35,940 bases of DNA from Marinoscillum sp. GTDB taxonomy: Bacteria > Bacteroidota > Bacteroidia > Cytophagales > Cyclobacteriaceae. The notes beneath the pieces were generated by a model. It made no database searches and had not been told where the DNA came from. It saw only the letters and a list, made by a program, of their open reading frames with translations. Position 1 is the stretch's first letter, and each line of letters starts with the position of its first letter. Shown one piece after another: positions 22,898 to 31,731 of the stretch. The stretch lies in contig JAMWZA010000041.1 of NCBI GenBank assembly GCA_024305105.1, positions 1-35,940 of the forward strand, given 5' to 3'. Position numbers and translations under genes: made by a program.

Positions 22898-23425
22898 CTA
22901 AAGGTTTAGGTCATTATAGACCGTATTCAGGTCAAAGAAACCGAGCGAAGACTTATAGGTCTGAAACAGGTTACTGGTGTACTCATTGTACTGTTCTGAG
23001 AAGGCTGTCATCACCTTGGCACGAACTTCTGAATGGTTGTTCATTACCTCCATTAGATTGGCCTTGGGGATCACATAAATGTCTGCTTCGTCAGTCATCA
23101 CTATAGCAGTGTACAATCGCTTGGTACCCGAAATAAATGCATTGTCACCAAACAATCGACCGCTCCTTAGGGTCATTAGTTTTTCAAAATCATCCTTCAA
23201 TTCCAGATTGAGTGTAACTATTCCGCTCTTCAGAATGTATACCGCCTGACTTGGGTCTCTGGTAAAAAAAACCACCTCATTTTCATGATACTTGCGCAAG
23301 TAGAGATAAGGAGCAAAATACGATAGCTCCCGGTTAGAGAGCTTTTCGAACAGACGATTCTTCCTTAGAAAATTAAAAAGGACTAAATCTTCTTCAGAAT
23401 ATTTCTTTTTGAAAAACTTAAGCAT
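22898..23425 (-). CDS. Cyclic-nucleotide-binding-domain protein without DNA-binding domain
   Basis: The 175-aa protein carries one Crp-type beta-roll (about 25-145): FEKLSNRELSYFAPYL, HENEVVFFTRDPSQAVYILKSG, SGRLFGDNAFISGTKRLYTAIV. The last positions correspond to the phosphate-binding cassette, but its usual GE-x-A-L-x...R is reduced to GDNAFISGTKRLYTA. No helix-turn-helix follows; the C-terminal 30 residues are mixed. It is therefore unlikely to be a classical Crp/Fnr transcription factor and may be a ligand sensor acting on a partner protein. Its start overlaps the tilS stop by 8 bp. The function is unknown. Confidence 0.8.
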   Translation of the reverse strand: MLKFFKKKYSEEDLVLFNFLRKNRLFEKLSNRELSYFAPYLYLRKYHENEVVFFTRDPSQAVYILKSGIVTLNLELKDDFEKLMTLRSGRLFGDNAFISGTKRLYTAIVMTDEADIYVIPKANLMEVMNNHSEVRAKVMTAFSEQYNEYTSNLFQTYKSSLGFFDLNTVYNDLNL

Positions 23426-24746
23426 TTTGAATGAATTCCACTTTGAGCATCGCCCTGGTTGTTGTGCTTATTTTAAACCGCTCATCTGCCCGGTAACCTA
23501 CCAGCCACATGATCCGGCTTTCTGATTCTAAAATTAACACCTCTTCTTTCAATGTTACGGGAATTTTGCTGTCAATCATAAAATCGCTCACCTTTTTTTT
23601 ACCCTTCATTCCTAAAGGCTGAAAGCGATCTCCCTGCTCCCACTGACGTAAGCTCAAAGGCCAGACCAGCTGATCAAAATCGAAATATGCTGTGGTCTTT
23701 TCGATACTTTGTGGTAACTGATTTCCGTCCACTTTTTCCCACTTCAGCAATCCTCCCAAAACCTTTAGCTCACCCTCCTTTTCATGTATCTTTTCACGGA
23801 TGGAAAAACCAGGTTGACTCGGTTTTATGATCAACTGTCCCCGATCCACATTAAGCAGCCAACCAGCGGTTTCAAACAAAGCCCCGACCGATTGACTAGT
23901 GATCGATTGATGAATGTTTTTAGCCATACCAAACGGCACGCCCCATCGCTTTAGCAACTCAGCCAAAAGCACAACAGAAGCATTCCCATAATCAACCCAT
24001 TCGGTAGTGATGGTGATTCCGCTATCTGATTCTTCCACGTAATGCTCCAGGTTTTTAACCTGACCATCAACCAAATCAGCACTTCCTTTAAACCGTATGA
24101 GGGACTCTTCAAAGGTGTTCTCCAGATTCGGATTGATTTTCTTTAACTCTGGAATAACCGCATTTCTTATTCGGTTGCGTTGGTAATCATTCTTCTCATT
24201 GCTAACATCTTCTCGCCAGTTGATGCTGTTTTCTTTGGCATACTGGTAAACCTCTTCCTTGCGAGCAAAGAGCAATGGCCGAATCAATCGGTTCGTTTTA
24301 ATGGTGGCAATTCCGGTTAAGCCAGCTATACCAGTCCCTTTGGTGAAATTGAGAAGAACCGTTTCCAGGTTATCATTGGCATTATGTGCTGTGGCTATTT
24401 TAGAGTAATTAAAGTCACCTAGCAGTTGATCAAAGAATTTATATCGAATATCTCTCGCCACCATCTGAATAGACTCACCTGTAGCGTATTCTTCTGGTAG
24501 CACTTCTCTTACATGAAGTTGAATGTTGTTTTTCTGACAATAAGCCTCTACTAGTTGCTGATCGTCATTTGATTCCACACCTCTTAAATGGTAGTTTACA
24601 TGAGCTACACCTACTTTTATGGAAGCCCTACTCAGCAGGCTGACCAGAACCATTGAGTCGACTCCACCACTGACAGCTACCAGCACACGATCCTCTGGTG
24701 AGATCATGCGATGGTCTTTAATAAATGTTAAAAAACGCTCGTACAT
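23418..24746 (-). CDS. tilS: tRNA(Ile)-lysidine synthetase
   Basis: The 442-aa enzyme attaches lysine to C34 of the CAU-anticodon tRNA-Ile, an essential step for reading AUA. The PP-loop ATPase motif SGGVDS is at residues 26-31 (VLVAVSGGVDSMVLVSLL), followed by HVNYHLRG, ATAHNANDNLETVLLNF and TGIAGLTGI, all typical of TilS. The C-terminal domain (about 350-440) contains WEQGDRFQPLGMKGKKKVSDF and the final IMWLVGYRADERFK motif. It is transcribed divergently from the OstA-like gene with only 49 bp between start codons, and it overlaps the downstream cNMP-binding gene by 8 bp. Confidence 0.96.
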   Translation of the reverse strand: MYERFLTFIKDHRMISPEDRVLVAVSGGVDSMVLVSLLSRASIKVGVAHVNYHLRGVESNDDQQLVEAYCQKNNIQLHVREVLPEEYATGESIQMVARDIRYKFFDQLLGDFNYSKIATAHNANDNLETVLLNFTKGTGIAGLTGIATIKTNRLIRPLLFARKEEVYQYAKENSINWREDVSNEKNDYQRNRIRNAVIPELKKINPNLENTFEESLIRFKGSADLVDGQVKNLEHYVEESDSGITITTEWVDYGNASVVLLAELLKRWGVPFGMAKNIHQSITSQSVGALFETAGWLLNVDRGQLIIKPSQPGFSIREKIHEKEGELKVLGGLLKWEKVDGNQLPQSIEKTTAYFDFDQLVWPLSLRQWEQGDRFQPLGMKGKKKVSDFMIDSKIPVTLKEEVLILESESRIMWLVGYRADERFKISTTTRAMLKVEFIQNA

Positions 24747-24759
24747 ATACTAGAGGGAG

Positions 24760-24787
24760 TTGCTATCGTTGATTAATATTAGCTTTG
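24760..24787 (+). promoter_or_regulatory. Promoter of the OstA-like gene, near-leaderless
   Basis: TTG (24760-24762), 17 bases, then TAGCTTTG (24780-24787) matches the Bacteroidota consensus. The box ends only 8 bp before the ATG at 24796, so transcription should start at or a few bases before the start codon. The same TTG is an in-frame alternative start codon, but the signal peptide and this promoter both argue for the ATG. Confidence 0.6.
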
Positions 24788-24795
24788 CACGCTCA

Positions 24796-26520
24796 ATGTC
24801 GAAAACACTACAATATTATACATTCCTGCTCATCCTTTTGATGACTTCTCCTTTGGCTCAGGCTCAAAAAGGAAAGAAAATCAGATATAAGGCTGATGGA
24901 GCCCTGGAGTTCGGCAAAAGGGATGGTGAGTCGTTTAGAAAACTGAATGACAATGTAGTGTTCACTCAGGAAAACACCATAGTTTACTGTGATAGTTCGC
25001 TTTTCTTCAGTAAAAAGAACGTGATGGAGGCTTTTGGTCATGTGAAAATCGTTGACGACCCTGCAGTAATCACATCCGAGGAGCTGACATACGAAGGTGA
25101 CAACCGAATGGCTCGACTTAGAAAAAATGTCATCTATCGCGAAGATGAGCGGCGACTATACACTGAGTTTTTGGATTATGACCTGGATGGAGAAATCGCA
25201 AATTATTTTAACAATGGCAAACTCATTGATAGTACCAATACGCTGACGAGTAAAATCGGCTATTACTTCTCAAAAGATAGCTATGCACAGTTTTACACCA
25301 ATGTGGTCCTGATTGCCCCGGACTTTACATTAAAAACAGACACCTTAAAATACAACACCACTACCAAGATCGCTTACACTTACGGACCTACGGAAATTAT
25401 TGATGAAGGAGGTACCACCCTTTTTTCCCAGGGTGGCGAATTCCGAACCGAGCTCGAGGAGTCAGATTTCATTGAAGGTGAAATCGAAACGGAAGACTAT
25501 TACCTCGAGGGTGATGAGCTCTACTTCGATGATAAGGAACGATACTACAAGGCGGTTCAGAATGTGAAAATGACTGCCAAAGATGAAGATGTAATCATCA
25601 TAGGGGATGAAGGATACTATGACCGCCGCAATGGCATCAGTAAAATTTATGGCCGCCCGGTGATGAAGCGTATCCTGGAAGCTGACACATTCTATCTGAC
25701 TGCCGATACCTTAGTAGCAATAGAAAGCAAGTACGATTCAGCCAAACGAATTTTGGCTTACCCTAATATAAAAGTGTTTAAACAAGGCCTTCAGGGGATT
25801 GCCGATTCCATGGCTCATTTCATTCAGGATTCGGTATTATTCTTTTACAATGACCCAGTGATGTGGAACGTTCAAAATCAGATCTCCGCTGATACGATTA
25901 GCTTGGAAATTCGTGAAGAAGTTCTGAAAAAAATGAACCTTATGACCAGGTCCTTCCTTATATCAGCAGACTCTATCGACAACTACAACCAGATTAAAGG
26001 TCGACAAATGGAAGCCTATTTTGAGGCGAATCAGATTGATCGTATTGACGTGAACGGAAATGGTGAGATACTCTACTATGCCCTGGAAGAAGGAGACTCA
26101 GTATTAATGGGGATGAACAAGATATTCTGTGCGACTATGCAAATACGCTTCAAAGATCAGAAACTATCTAGTTTTTCGGTTTACACCAAACCAGAAGCGC
26201 AGTTCATACCTCCGCACGAATTAACGGAAGAAATCAAGTTTCTAATGGGTTTCCAATGGAGGAACGATGAGCGACCTGAACTATATGATGTAGCCTATTA
26301 CCTGAATCCTGATTATGAACCAGGGGATAGCATCATCAAAATACCCAACAGGCCCACCATTCGAAAACCAGAAGAAAAGCCCGAGCAACTTTTGCCTGAA
26401 TCAGTCAGAAATAGAATAAATCAAAATAACAATCAACCAAACAGAAGACCTCCGAATAAACCAGCCGTGCCACTACGTGGCAACAGTCTGGAAGGATTAA
26501 AAAAGGATGATGGAATTTAA
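24796..26520 (+). CDS. OstA/LptA-like periplasmic protein
   Basis: From the ATG at 24796 the product is 574 aa with a signal peptide (MSKTLQYYTFLLILLMTSPL, cleaved near AQAQ). The mature part is a long series of OstA/LptA-like beta-jellyroll repeats: VFTQENTIVYCDSSLFF, NVMEAFGHVKI, ITSEELTYEGDN, MARLRKNVIYRE, LTSKIGYYFSKD, LEGDELYFDDKERYYKAVQNVKM. The C-terminal 50 residues are rich in P, N and R and probably disordered. The LptA fold carries lipopolysaccharide across the periplasm, and the Bacteroidota form is much larger than the 185-aa E. coli LptA. Its place directly before bamD supports a role in outer-membrane assembly. Confidence 0.82.
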   Translation: MSKTLQYYTFLLILLMTSPLAQAQKGKKIRYKADGALEFGKRDGESFRKLNDNVVFTQENTIVYCDSSLFFSKKNVMEAFGHVKIVDDPAVITSEELTYEGDNRMARLRKNVIYREDERRLYTEFLDYDLDGEIANYFNNGKLIDSTNTLTSKIGYYFSKDSYAQFYTNVVLIAPDFTLKTDTLKYNTTTKIAYTYGPTEIIDEGGTTLFSQGGEFRTELEESDFIEGEIETEDYYLEGDELYFDDKERYYKAVQNVKMTAKDEDVIIIGDEGYYDRRNGISKIYGRPVMKRILEADTFYLTADTLVAIESKYDSAKRILAYPNIKVFKQGLQGIADSMAHFIQDSVLFFYNDPVMWNVQNQISADTISLEIREEVLKKMNLMTRSFLISADSIDNYNQIKGRQMEAYFEANQIDRIDVNGNGEILYYALEEGDSVLMGMNKIFCATMQIRFKDQKLSSFSVYTKPEAQFIPPHELTEEIKFLMGFQWRNDERPELYDVAYYLNPDYEPGDSIIKIPNRPTIRKPEEKPEQLLPESVRNRINQNNNQPNRRPPNKPAVPLRGNSLEGLKKDDGI

Positions 26521-26545
26521 AAGCAATCAAATAGAATTGATCTAT

Positions 26546-26553
26546 TAAGTTTG
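26546..26553 (+). promoter_or_regulatory. Candidate -7 box for bamD-recN block
   Basis: TAAGTTTG fits TAnnTTTG exactly and ends 16 bp before the bamD ATG at 26570. No clear TTG is seen at the usual distance upstream. It lies in the 49-bp gap after the OstA-like gene, so bamD and the genes behind it may have both read-through and their own transcription. Confidence 0.5.
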
Positions 26554-26569
26554 CGCCCAATTGAGAAAT

Positions 26570-27391
26570 ATGAGGACAATAGTTAGAAATATTACATTAA
26601 TCACATTGATTTTGGTGAGTGCTTCATGTACCAAATTCAGAAAGCTTCAAAAAAGTACTGACTGGAAGGTAAAGTATGAAGCTGCTCTTGAGTACTATGA
26701 GGAGAAAGACTATTACCGGTCAAGTGTACTTCTGGAAGAGATTCTCCCAATCATTCGTGGTACAGAAGAAGCCGAGAAAGCAAACTTCATTTACGCCTAC
26801 ACGTATTTTCATCAGGATCAGTACATTTTAAGTGCGCACTACTTCAAAACATTTACCGAGGTATATGGTAGAAGTGAGTACATAGAAGAAGCTGCTTATA
26901 TGCATGCTTACTCGTTATATAAGCAATCCCCTCAGGCTAGTCTGGATCAAACCAGTACTTATCAGGCAATTGCAGCACTCCAGTTGTTTCTAAACAAATA
27001 CCCATTCTCCAAGTATGAGGAAGAAGCTGAAGGATTGATTGATGAATTGCAGATAAAACTGGAAACGAAGGCTTATGACAATGCCAAACTTTATTTCCAA
27101 CTGAGACGCTACAAAGCCGCCCTGATTGCGTTTGATAACTTTTCTGATGACTATCCAGATTCAAGGTATAATCCTGAAATAGCTTATCTCGCGGTAAAAA
27201 CTGCATTCGACTTGGCCGAAGTAAGTATTCCCTCTAAGCAAGAAGAGCGTTACAATAATACTGTCAATCGCTATGAAGAAATGGTTGACAAGTATCCTAA
27301 CAGCCCTTTTATAAAAGAAGCAGAGGAAATTTATGCGGAAAGCATGGAACAATTAACTATCTTTGCCGATCAAAATAACAAGAATCAATAA
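26570..27391 (+). CDS. bamD: Outer membrane assembly lipoprotein BamD
   Basis: The 273-aa lipoprotein (lipobox SASC, Cys20) consists of TPR-like helix pairs: WKVKYEAALEYYEEKDYYRSS split over two helices, EEILPIIRGTEEAEKANFIYAY, QYILSAHYFKTFTEVYG, AIAALQLFLNKYPFSKYEEEA and FDNFSDDYPDSRYNPEIAYLAV. The repeated P-x-S-x-Y/F motifs at helix ends are characteristic of BamD/YfiO. It works with BamA to insert beta-barrels such as the TonB receptor encoded in this window. The ATG at 26570 is preferred over an in-frame TTG three codons earlier. The next gene, rpoZ, starts 5 bp after its stop. Confidence 0.93.
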   Translation: MRTIVRNITLITLILVSASCTKFRKLQKSTDWKVKYEAALEYYEEKDYYRSSVLLEEILPIIRGTEEAEKANFIYAYTYFHQDQYILSAHYFKTFTEVYGRSEYIEEAAYMHAYSLYKQSPQASLDQTSTYQAIAALQLFLNKYPFSKYEEEAEGLIDELQIKLETKAYDNAKLYFQLRRYKAALIAFDNFSDDYPDSRYNPEIAYLAVKTAFDLAEVSIPSKQEERYNNTVNRYEEMVDKYPNSPFIKEAEEIYAESMEQLTIFADQNNKNQ

Positions 27392-27396
27392 AGGAC

Positions 27397-27705
27397 ATGG
27401 CAGTAAACGCGTCTATTATTACAAGAGATAACGAGCAAATTGCTGATCTAAGTGGAAACATTTACGAATCGATCACTGTAATTGGTAAAAGAGCAAGACA
27501 GATCTCGGCACAACAAAAAGAAGAATTGAATTCTAAATTGGCAGAATTCGCATCTTCCGTAGATAACCTCGAAGAAATTTTCGAAAACAGAGAGCAGATT
27601 GAAATCTCTAGATTTTACGAAAGAATGCCTAAGCCATCTACCGTAGCGATCGATGAATTTGTAGAAGGTAAGGTTTCATTCAGAGCTCCTGACGAAGAAG
27701 CTTAA
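27397..27705 (+). CDS. rpoZ: RNA polymerase omega subunit (Rpb6 family)
   Basis: The 102-aa protein belongs to the divergent Bacteroidota omega/Rpb6 group: SGNIYESITVIGKRARQISA near residues 19-38 is the conserved core (NxYExxxVxxxRARQI), followed by an acidic helix and a family-specific tail ERMPKPSTVAIDEFVEGKV. It stabilises the beta-prime subunit during polymerase assembly. The order bamD, rpoZ, coaBC matches what is commonly seen in Bacteroidota (from memory), which supports the call. It is 10 bp from coaBC. Confidence 0.9.
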   Translation: MAVNASIITRDNEQIADLSGNIYESITVIGKRARQISAQQKEELNSKLAEFASSVDNLEEIFENREQIEISRFYERMPKPSTVAIDEFVEGKVSFRAPDEEA

Positions 27706-27715
27706 TTCACCAGCT

Positions 27716-28915
27716 ATGCTGGAAGGAAAAAAAGTATTAGTAGCGGTTTGTGGCTCAATAGCAGCCTACAAGACCGCTTTTTTTGTGCGTTTACTAATCA
27801 AGGCGGGTGCAGAAGTACAGGTTATTATGACCGAGAGCGCCAAGACTTTTATTACACCACTCACTCTAGCCACGTTGTCCAAAAAGCCCGTTCTATCGCA
27901 TTTCGAAAGAAACGAAACTGGTGAATGGAACAATCATGTGGAACTAGGCCTCTGGGCAGACATTATGGTGGTGGCTCCTGCCAGCGCCAATACACTGACC
28001 AAATTCGCTACTGGTGCATGTGACAACCTCGTTACTGCCGTTTACCTTTCAGCCAGATGTCCTGTGATGGTATGCCCGGCAATGGATCTGGATATGTACC
28101 AACACCCTGCCACCAGAAAAAACCTTACCTGCTTGACTGAATATGGCAACATTCTGATAGATGCCGAGGATGGCGAACTAGCTAGTGGGCTCAGTGGTGA
28201 AGGAAGAATGGCAGAACCTGAGCACATTCTTCAGTACATTCAAAACCATTTTGACAAAAAACAATCATTAGCAGGCAAGAGAGTCCTGATGACCTCAGGT
28301 CCTACGTATGAAGCCATTGATCCGGTGCGGTTCATAGGCAATCACAGCACCGGAAAGATGGGCCGCGCTATCGCAATGGAACTTGCCTCTAGAGGAGCGG
28401 AAGTACAATTCATCTCCGGCCCTACAGGGCATTACCCGAAACATCCACATATTCAGATAACCAAAGTGACCTCAGCAGATGAAATGTTTGCAACTGCTCA
28501 AGGGTACTTTGAAAATTCTGATGTAGCCATATTTACAGCAGCAGTTGCAGACTATAAACCCAGAACAATCGCCACTTCCAAGATTAAGAAAAAAGAAAAC
28601 GACCTAAACATTACTCTGGCACCAAACCCAGATATAGCGAAAGAATTAGGCGCCGTTAAGAAAGATCAATTCACCATAGGATTTGCACTGGAGACCGATG
28701 AGGAAGAAGTCAATGCTATGAAAAAGTTAGAGAAGAAGAACTTGGATATGATCGTACTCAACTCGCTCAACCATGAAGGAGCTGGATTTGCTCATGACAC
28801 CAACAAAGTTTCTATCTTCGATCGATATAATAATGCATCTCATTTTGAGTTGAAGAGTAAAGCAGAAGTTGCTAAAGATTTAGTAGACTTACTTGAAAAG
28901 GCACTCAATGAATAA
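27716..28915 (+). CDS. coaBC: Bifunctional phosphopantothenoylcysteine decarboxylase / phosphopantothenate-cysteine ligase
   Basis: The 399-aa enzyme performs two successive steps of coenzyme A synthesis. The N-terminal flavoprotein domain (about 1-180) has GSIAAYKT, catalytic H74 in NNHVELGLWAD, the PASANT flavin motif and VCPAMDLDMY. The C-terminal ligase domain (about 188-398) has VLMTSGPTYEAIDPVRFIGNH, STGKMGRAIA, AAVADYKP and KIKKKENDLNITLAPNPDI. Full length, with no missing motif. The gene overlaps the start of porD by 8 bp. Confidence 0.96.
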   Translation: MLEGKKVLVAVCGSIAAYKTAFFVRLLIKAGAEVQVIMTESAKTFITPLTLATLSKKPVLSHFERNETGEWNNHVELGLWADIMVVAPASANTLTKFATGACDNLVTAVYLSARCPVMVCPAMDLDMYQHPATRKNLTCLTEYGNILIDAEDGELASGLSGEGRMAEPEHILQYIQNHFDKKQSLAGKRVLMTSGPTYEAIDPVRFIGNHSTGKMGRAIAMELASRGAEVQFISGPTGHYPKHPHIQITKVTSADEMFATAQGYFENSDVAIFTAAVADYKPRTIATSKIKKKENDLNITLAPNPDIAKELGAVKKDQFTIGFALETDEEEVNAMKKLEKKNLDMIVLNSLNHEGAGFAHDTNKVSIFDRYNNASHFELKSKAEVAKDLVDLLEKALNE

Positions 28916-29807
28916 ATTTCTTACCGGATTCTTATTACTTGTTTGTGGATCAGTTTTCTCTCAGGAACTGAACTGTCGAGTAGTAGTGAATGCTGAACGT
29001 ATTCAAACAACCGAACGCAACATCTTTACGGATATGGAATCGGCTTTCGCTCAGTTTATCAATAACCGGAAGTGGACAGAAGACGAATACAGCCAGGAAG
29101 AACGCATTAATTGCAACATCATCATCACATTGGATCCAAATGAATCAGTTCCAAGCTCCGGTAGATGGGGCGCTTCGGTTCAGATTTTATCGTCCAGACC
29201 GGTCTACAATACAGACTATGAAACGGTCATCTTCAATTTCGCTGATCGTGACTGGCAATTTGAGTATCTGCAGTCACAGCCATTACAGTTCAACGAAAAC
29301 TCGTTCACCAGCAACATCACATCCCTTCTCGCCTATTATGCATACACCATTATTGGATTGGATTACGACACGTTTTCAGAGTCAGGAGGAACAAGATTCT
29401 ATCAGATTGCCAATCAAATTGTATTAAACGCACAAAACTCAAATTATCAGGGTTGGTCACAGTTCAACAGTGTAAGAAACCGCTATTGGCTGAACGAAAA
29501 CTTGCTAAGTAGTAATTTCGAGCCTTTGCGGACAGCACTTTATAGTTACCACATACAGGGTCTTGATATATTTGGTGAAGATCCTGAAACAGCCAGAGGA
29601 AATATATTAGAAGGATTGAAGGCAATCGAAAAAGCTAATCAATCACGACCAAGATCAATTTTGACCATTAGCTTTTTGGATGCTAAATCCGAGGAGCTCA
29701 CACAAATCTTTAAAGAAGGAACACCGACTCAAAAAAAACAGTCGTATGAAATCCTATCTAAATTAGACCCGAGTAAGTCTGAAACGTTTAAAAAGATTCT
29801 GGAATAA
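28908..29807 (+). CDS. porD: DUF4835 family protein, T9SS component PorD-like
   Basis: The 299-aa exported protein starts with a short signal peptide (MNKFLTGFLLLVCGSVFS, then QELNC). Family features include VVVNAERIQTTERNIFTDMESA, FINNRKWTEDEY, ERINCNIIITLD, SGRWGASVQILSSRPVYNTDY and the tail NILEGLKAIEKANQSRPRS. Databases name this family PorD of the type IX secretion system, although its mechanical role is poorly defined. The ATG at 28908, inside the end of coaBC, is preferred to one five codons earlier because it gives a clean signal peptide. The presence of a T9SS cargo protein at 17776 agrees with a working T9SS in this organism. Confidence 0.85.
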   Translation: MNKFLTGFLLLVCGSVFSQELNCRVVVNAERIQTTERNIFTDMESAFAQFINNRKWTEDEYSQEERINCNIIITLDPNESVPSSGRWGASVQILSSRPVYNTDYETVIFNFADRDWQFEYLQSQPLQFNENSFTSNITSLLAYYAYTIIGLDYDTFSESGGTRFYQIANQIVLNAQNSNYQGWSQFNSVRNRYWLNENLLSSNFEPLRTALYSYHIQGLDIFGEDPETARGNILEGLKAIEKANQSRPRSILTISFLDAKSEELTQIFKEGTPTQKKQSYEILSKLDPSKSETFKKILE

Positions 29808-30031
29808 TGGCCAAACGTCAAGTTCACTATAACGCCTCGCAATTGGATAAGCTAATCACAAAGAGTGAAATGATGAACTTTGTGATGGTAGACAAAGTGG
29901 TGTATTTCGTCAAACCAATCTCACTTAAATCCGATTACGTAAAAGTAAAGAATAGTAAGGGCCATACATTAGATTTGCCGATAGCTCAGATAGAAGACAT
30001 CTGGGGTGAAACAAAGGCAATCTATACATGA
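29807..30031 (+). CDS. Small conserved-looking protein between porD and recN
   Basis: This 74-aa protein is not recognised. It overlaps the porD stop by one base (TAATG) and the recN start by four (ATGA), so it is clearly translated as part of the operon. It has a lysine-rich N-terminus, then predicted beta-strands (NFVMVDKVVYFVKPIS, DYVKVKNSKGHTLDLP) that could make a small SH3-like or OB-like barrel. No signal peptide, no cysteine, no obvious catalytic residues. Confidence 0.75.
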   Translation: MAKRQVHYNASQLDKLITKSEMMNFVMVDKVVYFVKPISLKSDYVKVKNSKGHTLDLPIAQIEDIWGETKAIYT

Positions 30032-31683
30032 TCAAATCCCTGTCGATCAAGAACTATGCGCTGATTCAAACGTTGGAGATGAACCCATCCCCAAACCTTA
30101 ATATCATCACTGGTGAAACAGGCGCCGGAAAATCCATCATGCTTGGAGCTGTGGGTCTCCTGCTCGGAAACAGAGCGGACACCAAAGCACTATTCTCAGA
30201 TGAAGAAAAATGTGTGGTCGAAGGAGTTTTTGACATCAAGAGTTTCCAGATTCAAAGTCTATTTGAAGAATCTGACCTTGATTTTGAAGCAGAATGCATT
30301 ATTCGTAGAGAAATTAGTCCTACCGGAAAGTCTCGTGCGTTTGTAAATGATACTCCGGTAACGTTGGATGTCTTGAAAGCCATTGGGGTTCATCTGATGG
30401 ATATCCACTCCCAACACGAGTCACTTCATCTCGGTAACAATCAATACCAACTGGAGATCCTTGATCATTATGCTGGTAATGAACCCTTTTTTAAGGATTA
30501 TCAAGCAGCCTTCGACTCCTTTAAAGAAAAGCAATCGCGCTATCAGAAGCTATCACGACAATCTCAGGAAGACTCTAAAGATCAGGATTACAAACAGTTT
30601 CTTTTCAATGAACTGGATGAAGCCAAATTAATCAAAGGAGAATTATCTGATCTGGAGGAAGAACTGGAAGTACTCGAGAATGCTGAGGAGATTAAACTGA
30701 ACCTCACACAGCTCACACAGCTCATGGATGAGTCGGAGTTTTCTTTGATCAACCAAATCAAAGAATCTTTACCCCTACTCTCGTCAATCAAAGGGTTTTC
30801 TAAAAAACTGGAAGAACTGTATGAGCGAATCAATAGCGCTGGAATAGAACTGCAAGACATCTCCAATGATATAGCAAATGAGCAGGATCGCATTGAGCTT
30901 GATCCTGAGCGGTTACAAATTGTAAAAGAGCGTATTGACTTGATCTTCAAATTGCAGCAAAAGCACCAGGTCACTGATGCCGACGAACTGATCGACATCA
31001 AAGAACGACTGGAGGCAGATTTGCAAGGCGTTCTAAACATTGATGAGGAAATCAAGAAAGCCAAATCGGCCATGGAAAAAGCCGAGCAAGAGATGCTCAA
31101 AACTGGAAAAGCGCTGACTGCCAGTAGAACGAAGCACACGGCTCCATTCGCAGAAGCCATTGTTTCACTTATCAAAAAACTTGGGATCGAGAATGGATCA
31201 ATCGAGATCAAAATAAGCCCTGAAGAGCCCACTGAAAATGGTCTTGACTTGGTAGAAATGCTTTTTTCAGCCAATAAAGGGGTTCAACCGAGAGAACTAA
31301 AATCGGTTGCATCGGGTGGAGAATTTTCAAGATTAATCTTTGCCATTAAGTATTTGCTAGCTGATAAAAAGGCCATGCCCACTATCATTTTTGATGAGAT
31401 TGATACGGGGGTTTCAGGTGAGGTTGCCTTGCAGATGGTGAATATGATGAAGACCATGTCTCTAAACCATCAGGTCATCAGCATTAGCCACTTACCACAG
31501 TTTGCCGCTGGTGGTGATGCACACTATTACGTCTACAAAGATCACTCACAGGACAAATCTGTCAGTAAAATCAAAAGTCTAGAATCTGAAGAGCGCGTAC
31601 TGACAATCGCCAAAATGATCGGTGGTGAAAAACCAGGAGATAGCGCCATTCAAAGTGCCCGAGAACTATTGAATAAACAATGA
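30028..31683 (+). CDS. recN: DNA repair protein RecN
   Basis: The 551-aa SMC-like ATPase acts in double-strand-break repair. Walker A is GETGAGKS (29-36). SIKNYALIQTLEM opens the N-terminal head and HLMDIHSQHESLHL follows. The long central coiled coil (about 165-375) is rich in E, L and K. The C-terminal head has the signature SVASGGEFSRLIFAIKYLLA (an LSGGE-type motif) and Walker B IIFDEIDTGVSGEVA, then VISISHLPQFAA. Length and order are standard. It ends the plus-strand block that starts at the OstA-like gene; no terminator hairpin is visible after it, only the operator of the toxin-antitoxin unit. Confidence 0.96.
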   Translation: MIKSLSIKNYALIQTLEMNPSPNLNIITGETGAGKSIMLGAVGLLLGNRADTKALFSDEEKCVVEGVFDIKSFQIQSLFEESDLDFEAECIIRREISPTGKSRAFVNDTPVTLDVLKAIGVHLMDIHSQHESLHLGNNQYQLEILDHYAGNEPFFKDYQAAFDSFKEKQSRYQKLSRQSQEDSKDQDYKQFLFNELDEAKLIKGELSDLEEELEVLENAEEIKLNLTQLTQLMDESEFSLINQIKESLPLLSSIKGFSKKLEELYERINSAGIELQDISNDIANEQDRIELDPERLQIVKERIDLIFKLQQKHQVTDADELIDIKERLEADLQGVLNIDEEIKKAKSAMEKAEQEMLKTGKALTASRTKHTAPFAEAIVSLIKKLGIENGSIEIKISPEEPTENGLDLVEMLFSANKGVQPRELKSVASGGEFSRLIFAIKYLLADKKAMPTIIFDEIDTGVSGEVALQMVNMMKTMSLNHQVISISHLPQFAAGGDAHYYVYKDHSQDKSVSKIKSLESEERVLTIAKMIGGEKPGDSAIQSARELLNKQ

Positions 31684-31690
31684 TCTTACC

Positions 31691-31722
31691 TTTACGTATA
31701 AATTATTATTTTTGTACGTAAA
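31691..31722 (+). promoter_or_regulatory. Operator-promoter of the toxin-antitoxin unit
   Basis: TTTACGTA (31691-31698) and TACGTAAA (31715-31722) are exact inverted copies with 24-bp centre spacing, and each contains the self-complementary TACGTA. Between them, and touching the second copy, lies TATTTTTG (31707-31714), a perfect TAnnTTTG box. The antitoxin ATG is at 31732. A ribbon-helix-helix dimer pair bound at the two half-sites would cover the promoter, the usual autoregulation of such modules. Confidence 0.65.
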
Positions 31723-31731
31723 TTAATTGTT

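Noticed and set aside
30588-31274. 228-codon minus-strand frame opposite recN, very rich in serine
   Set aside because: Serine richness is the antisense image of the E/K/L-rich coiled coil of RecN; no start context or domain.
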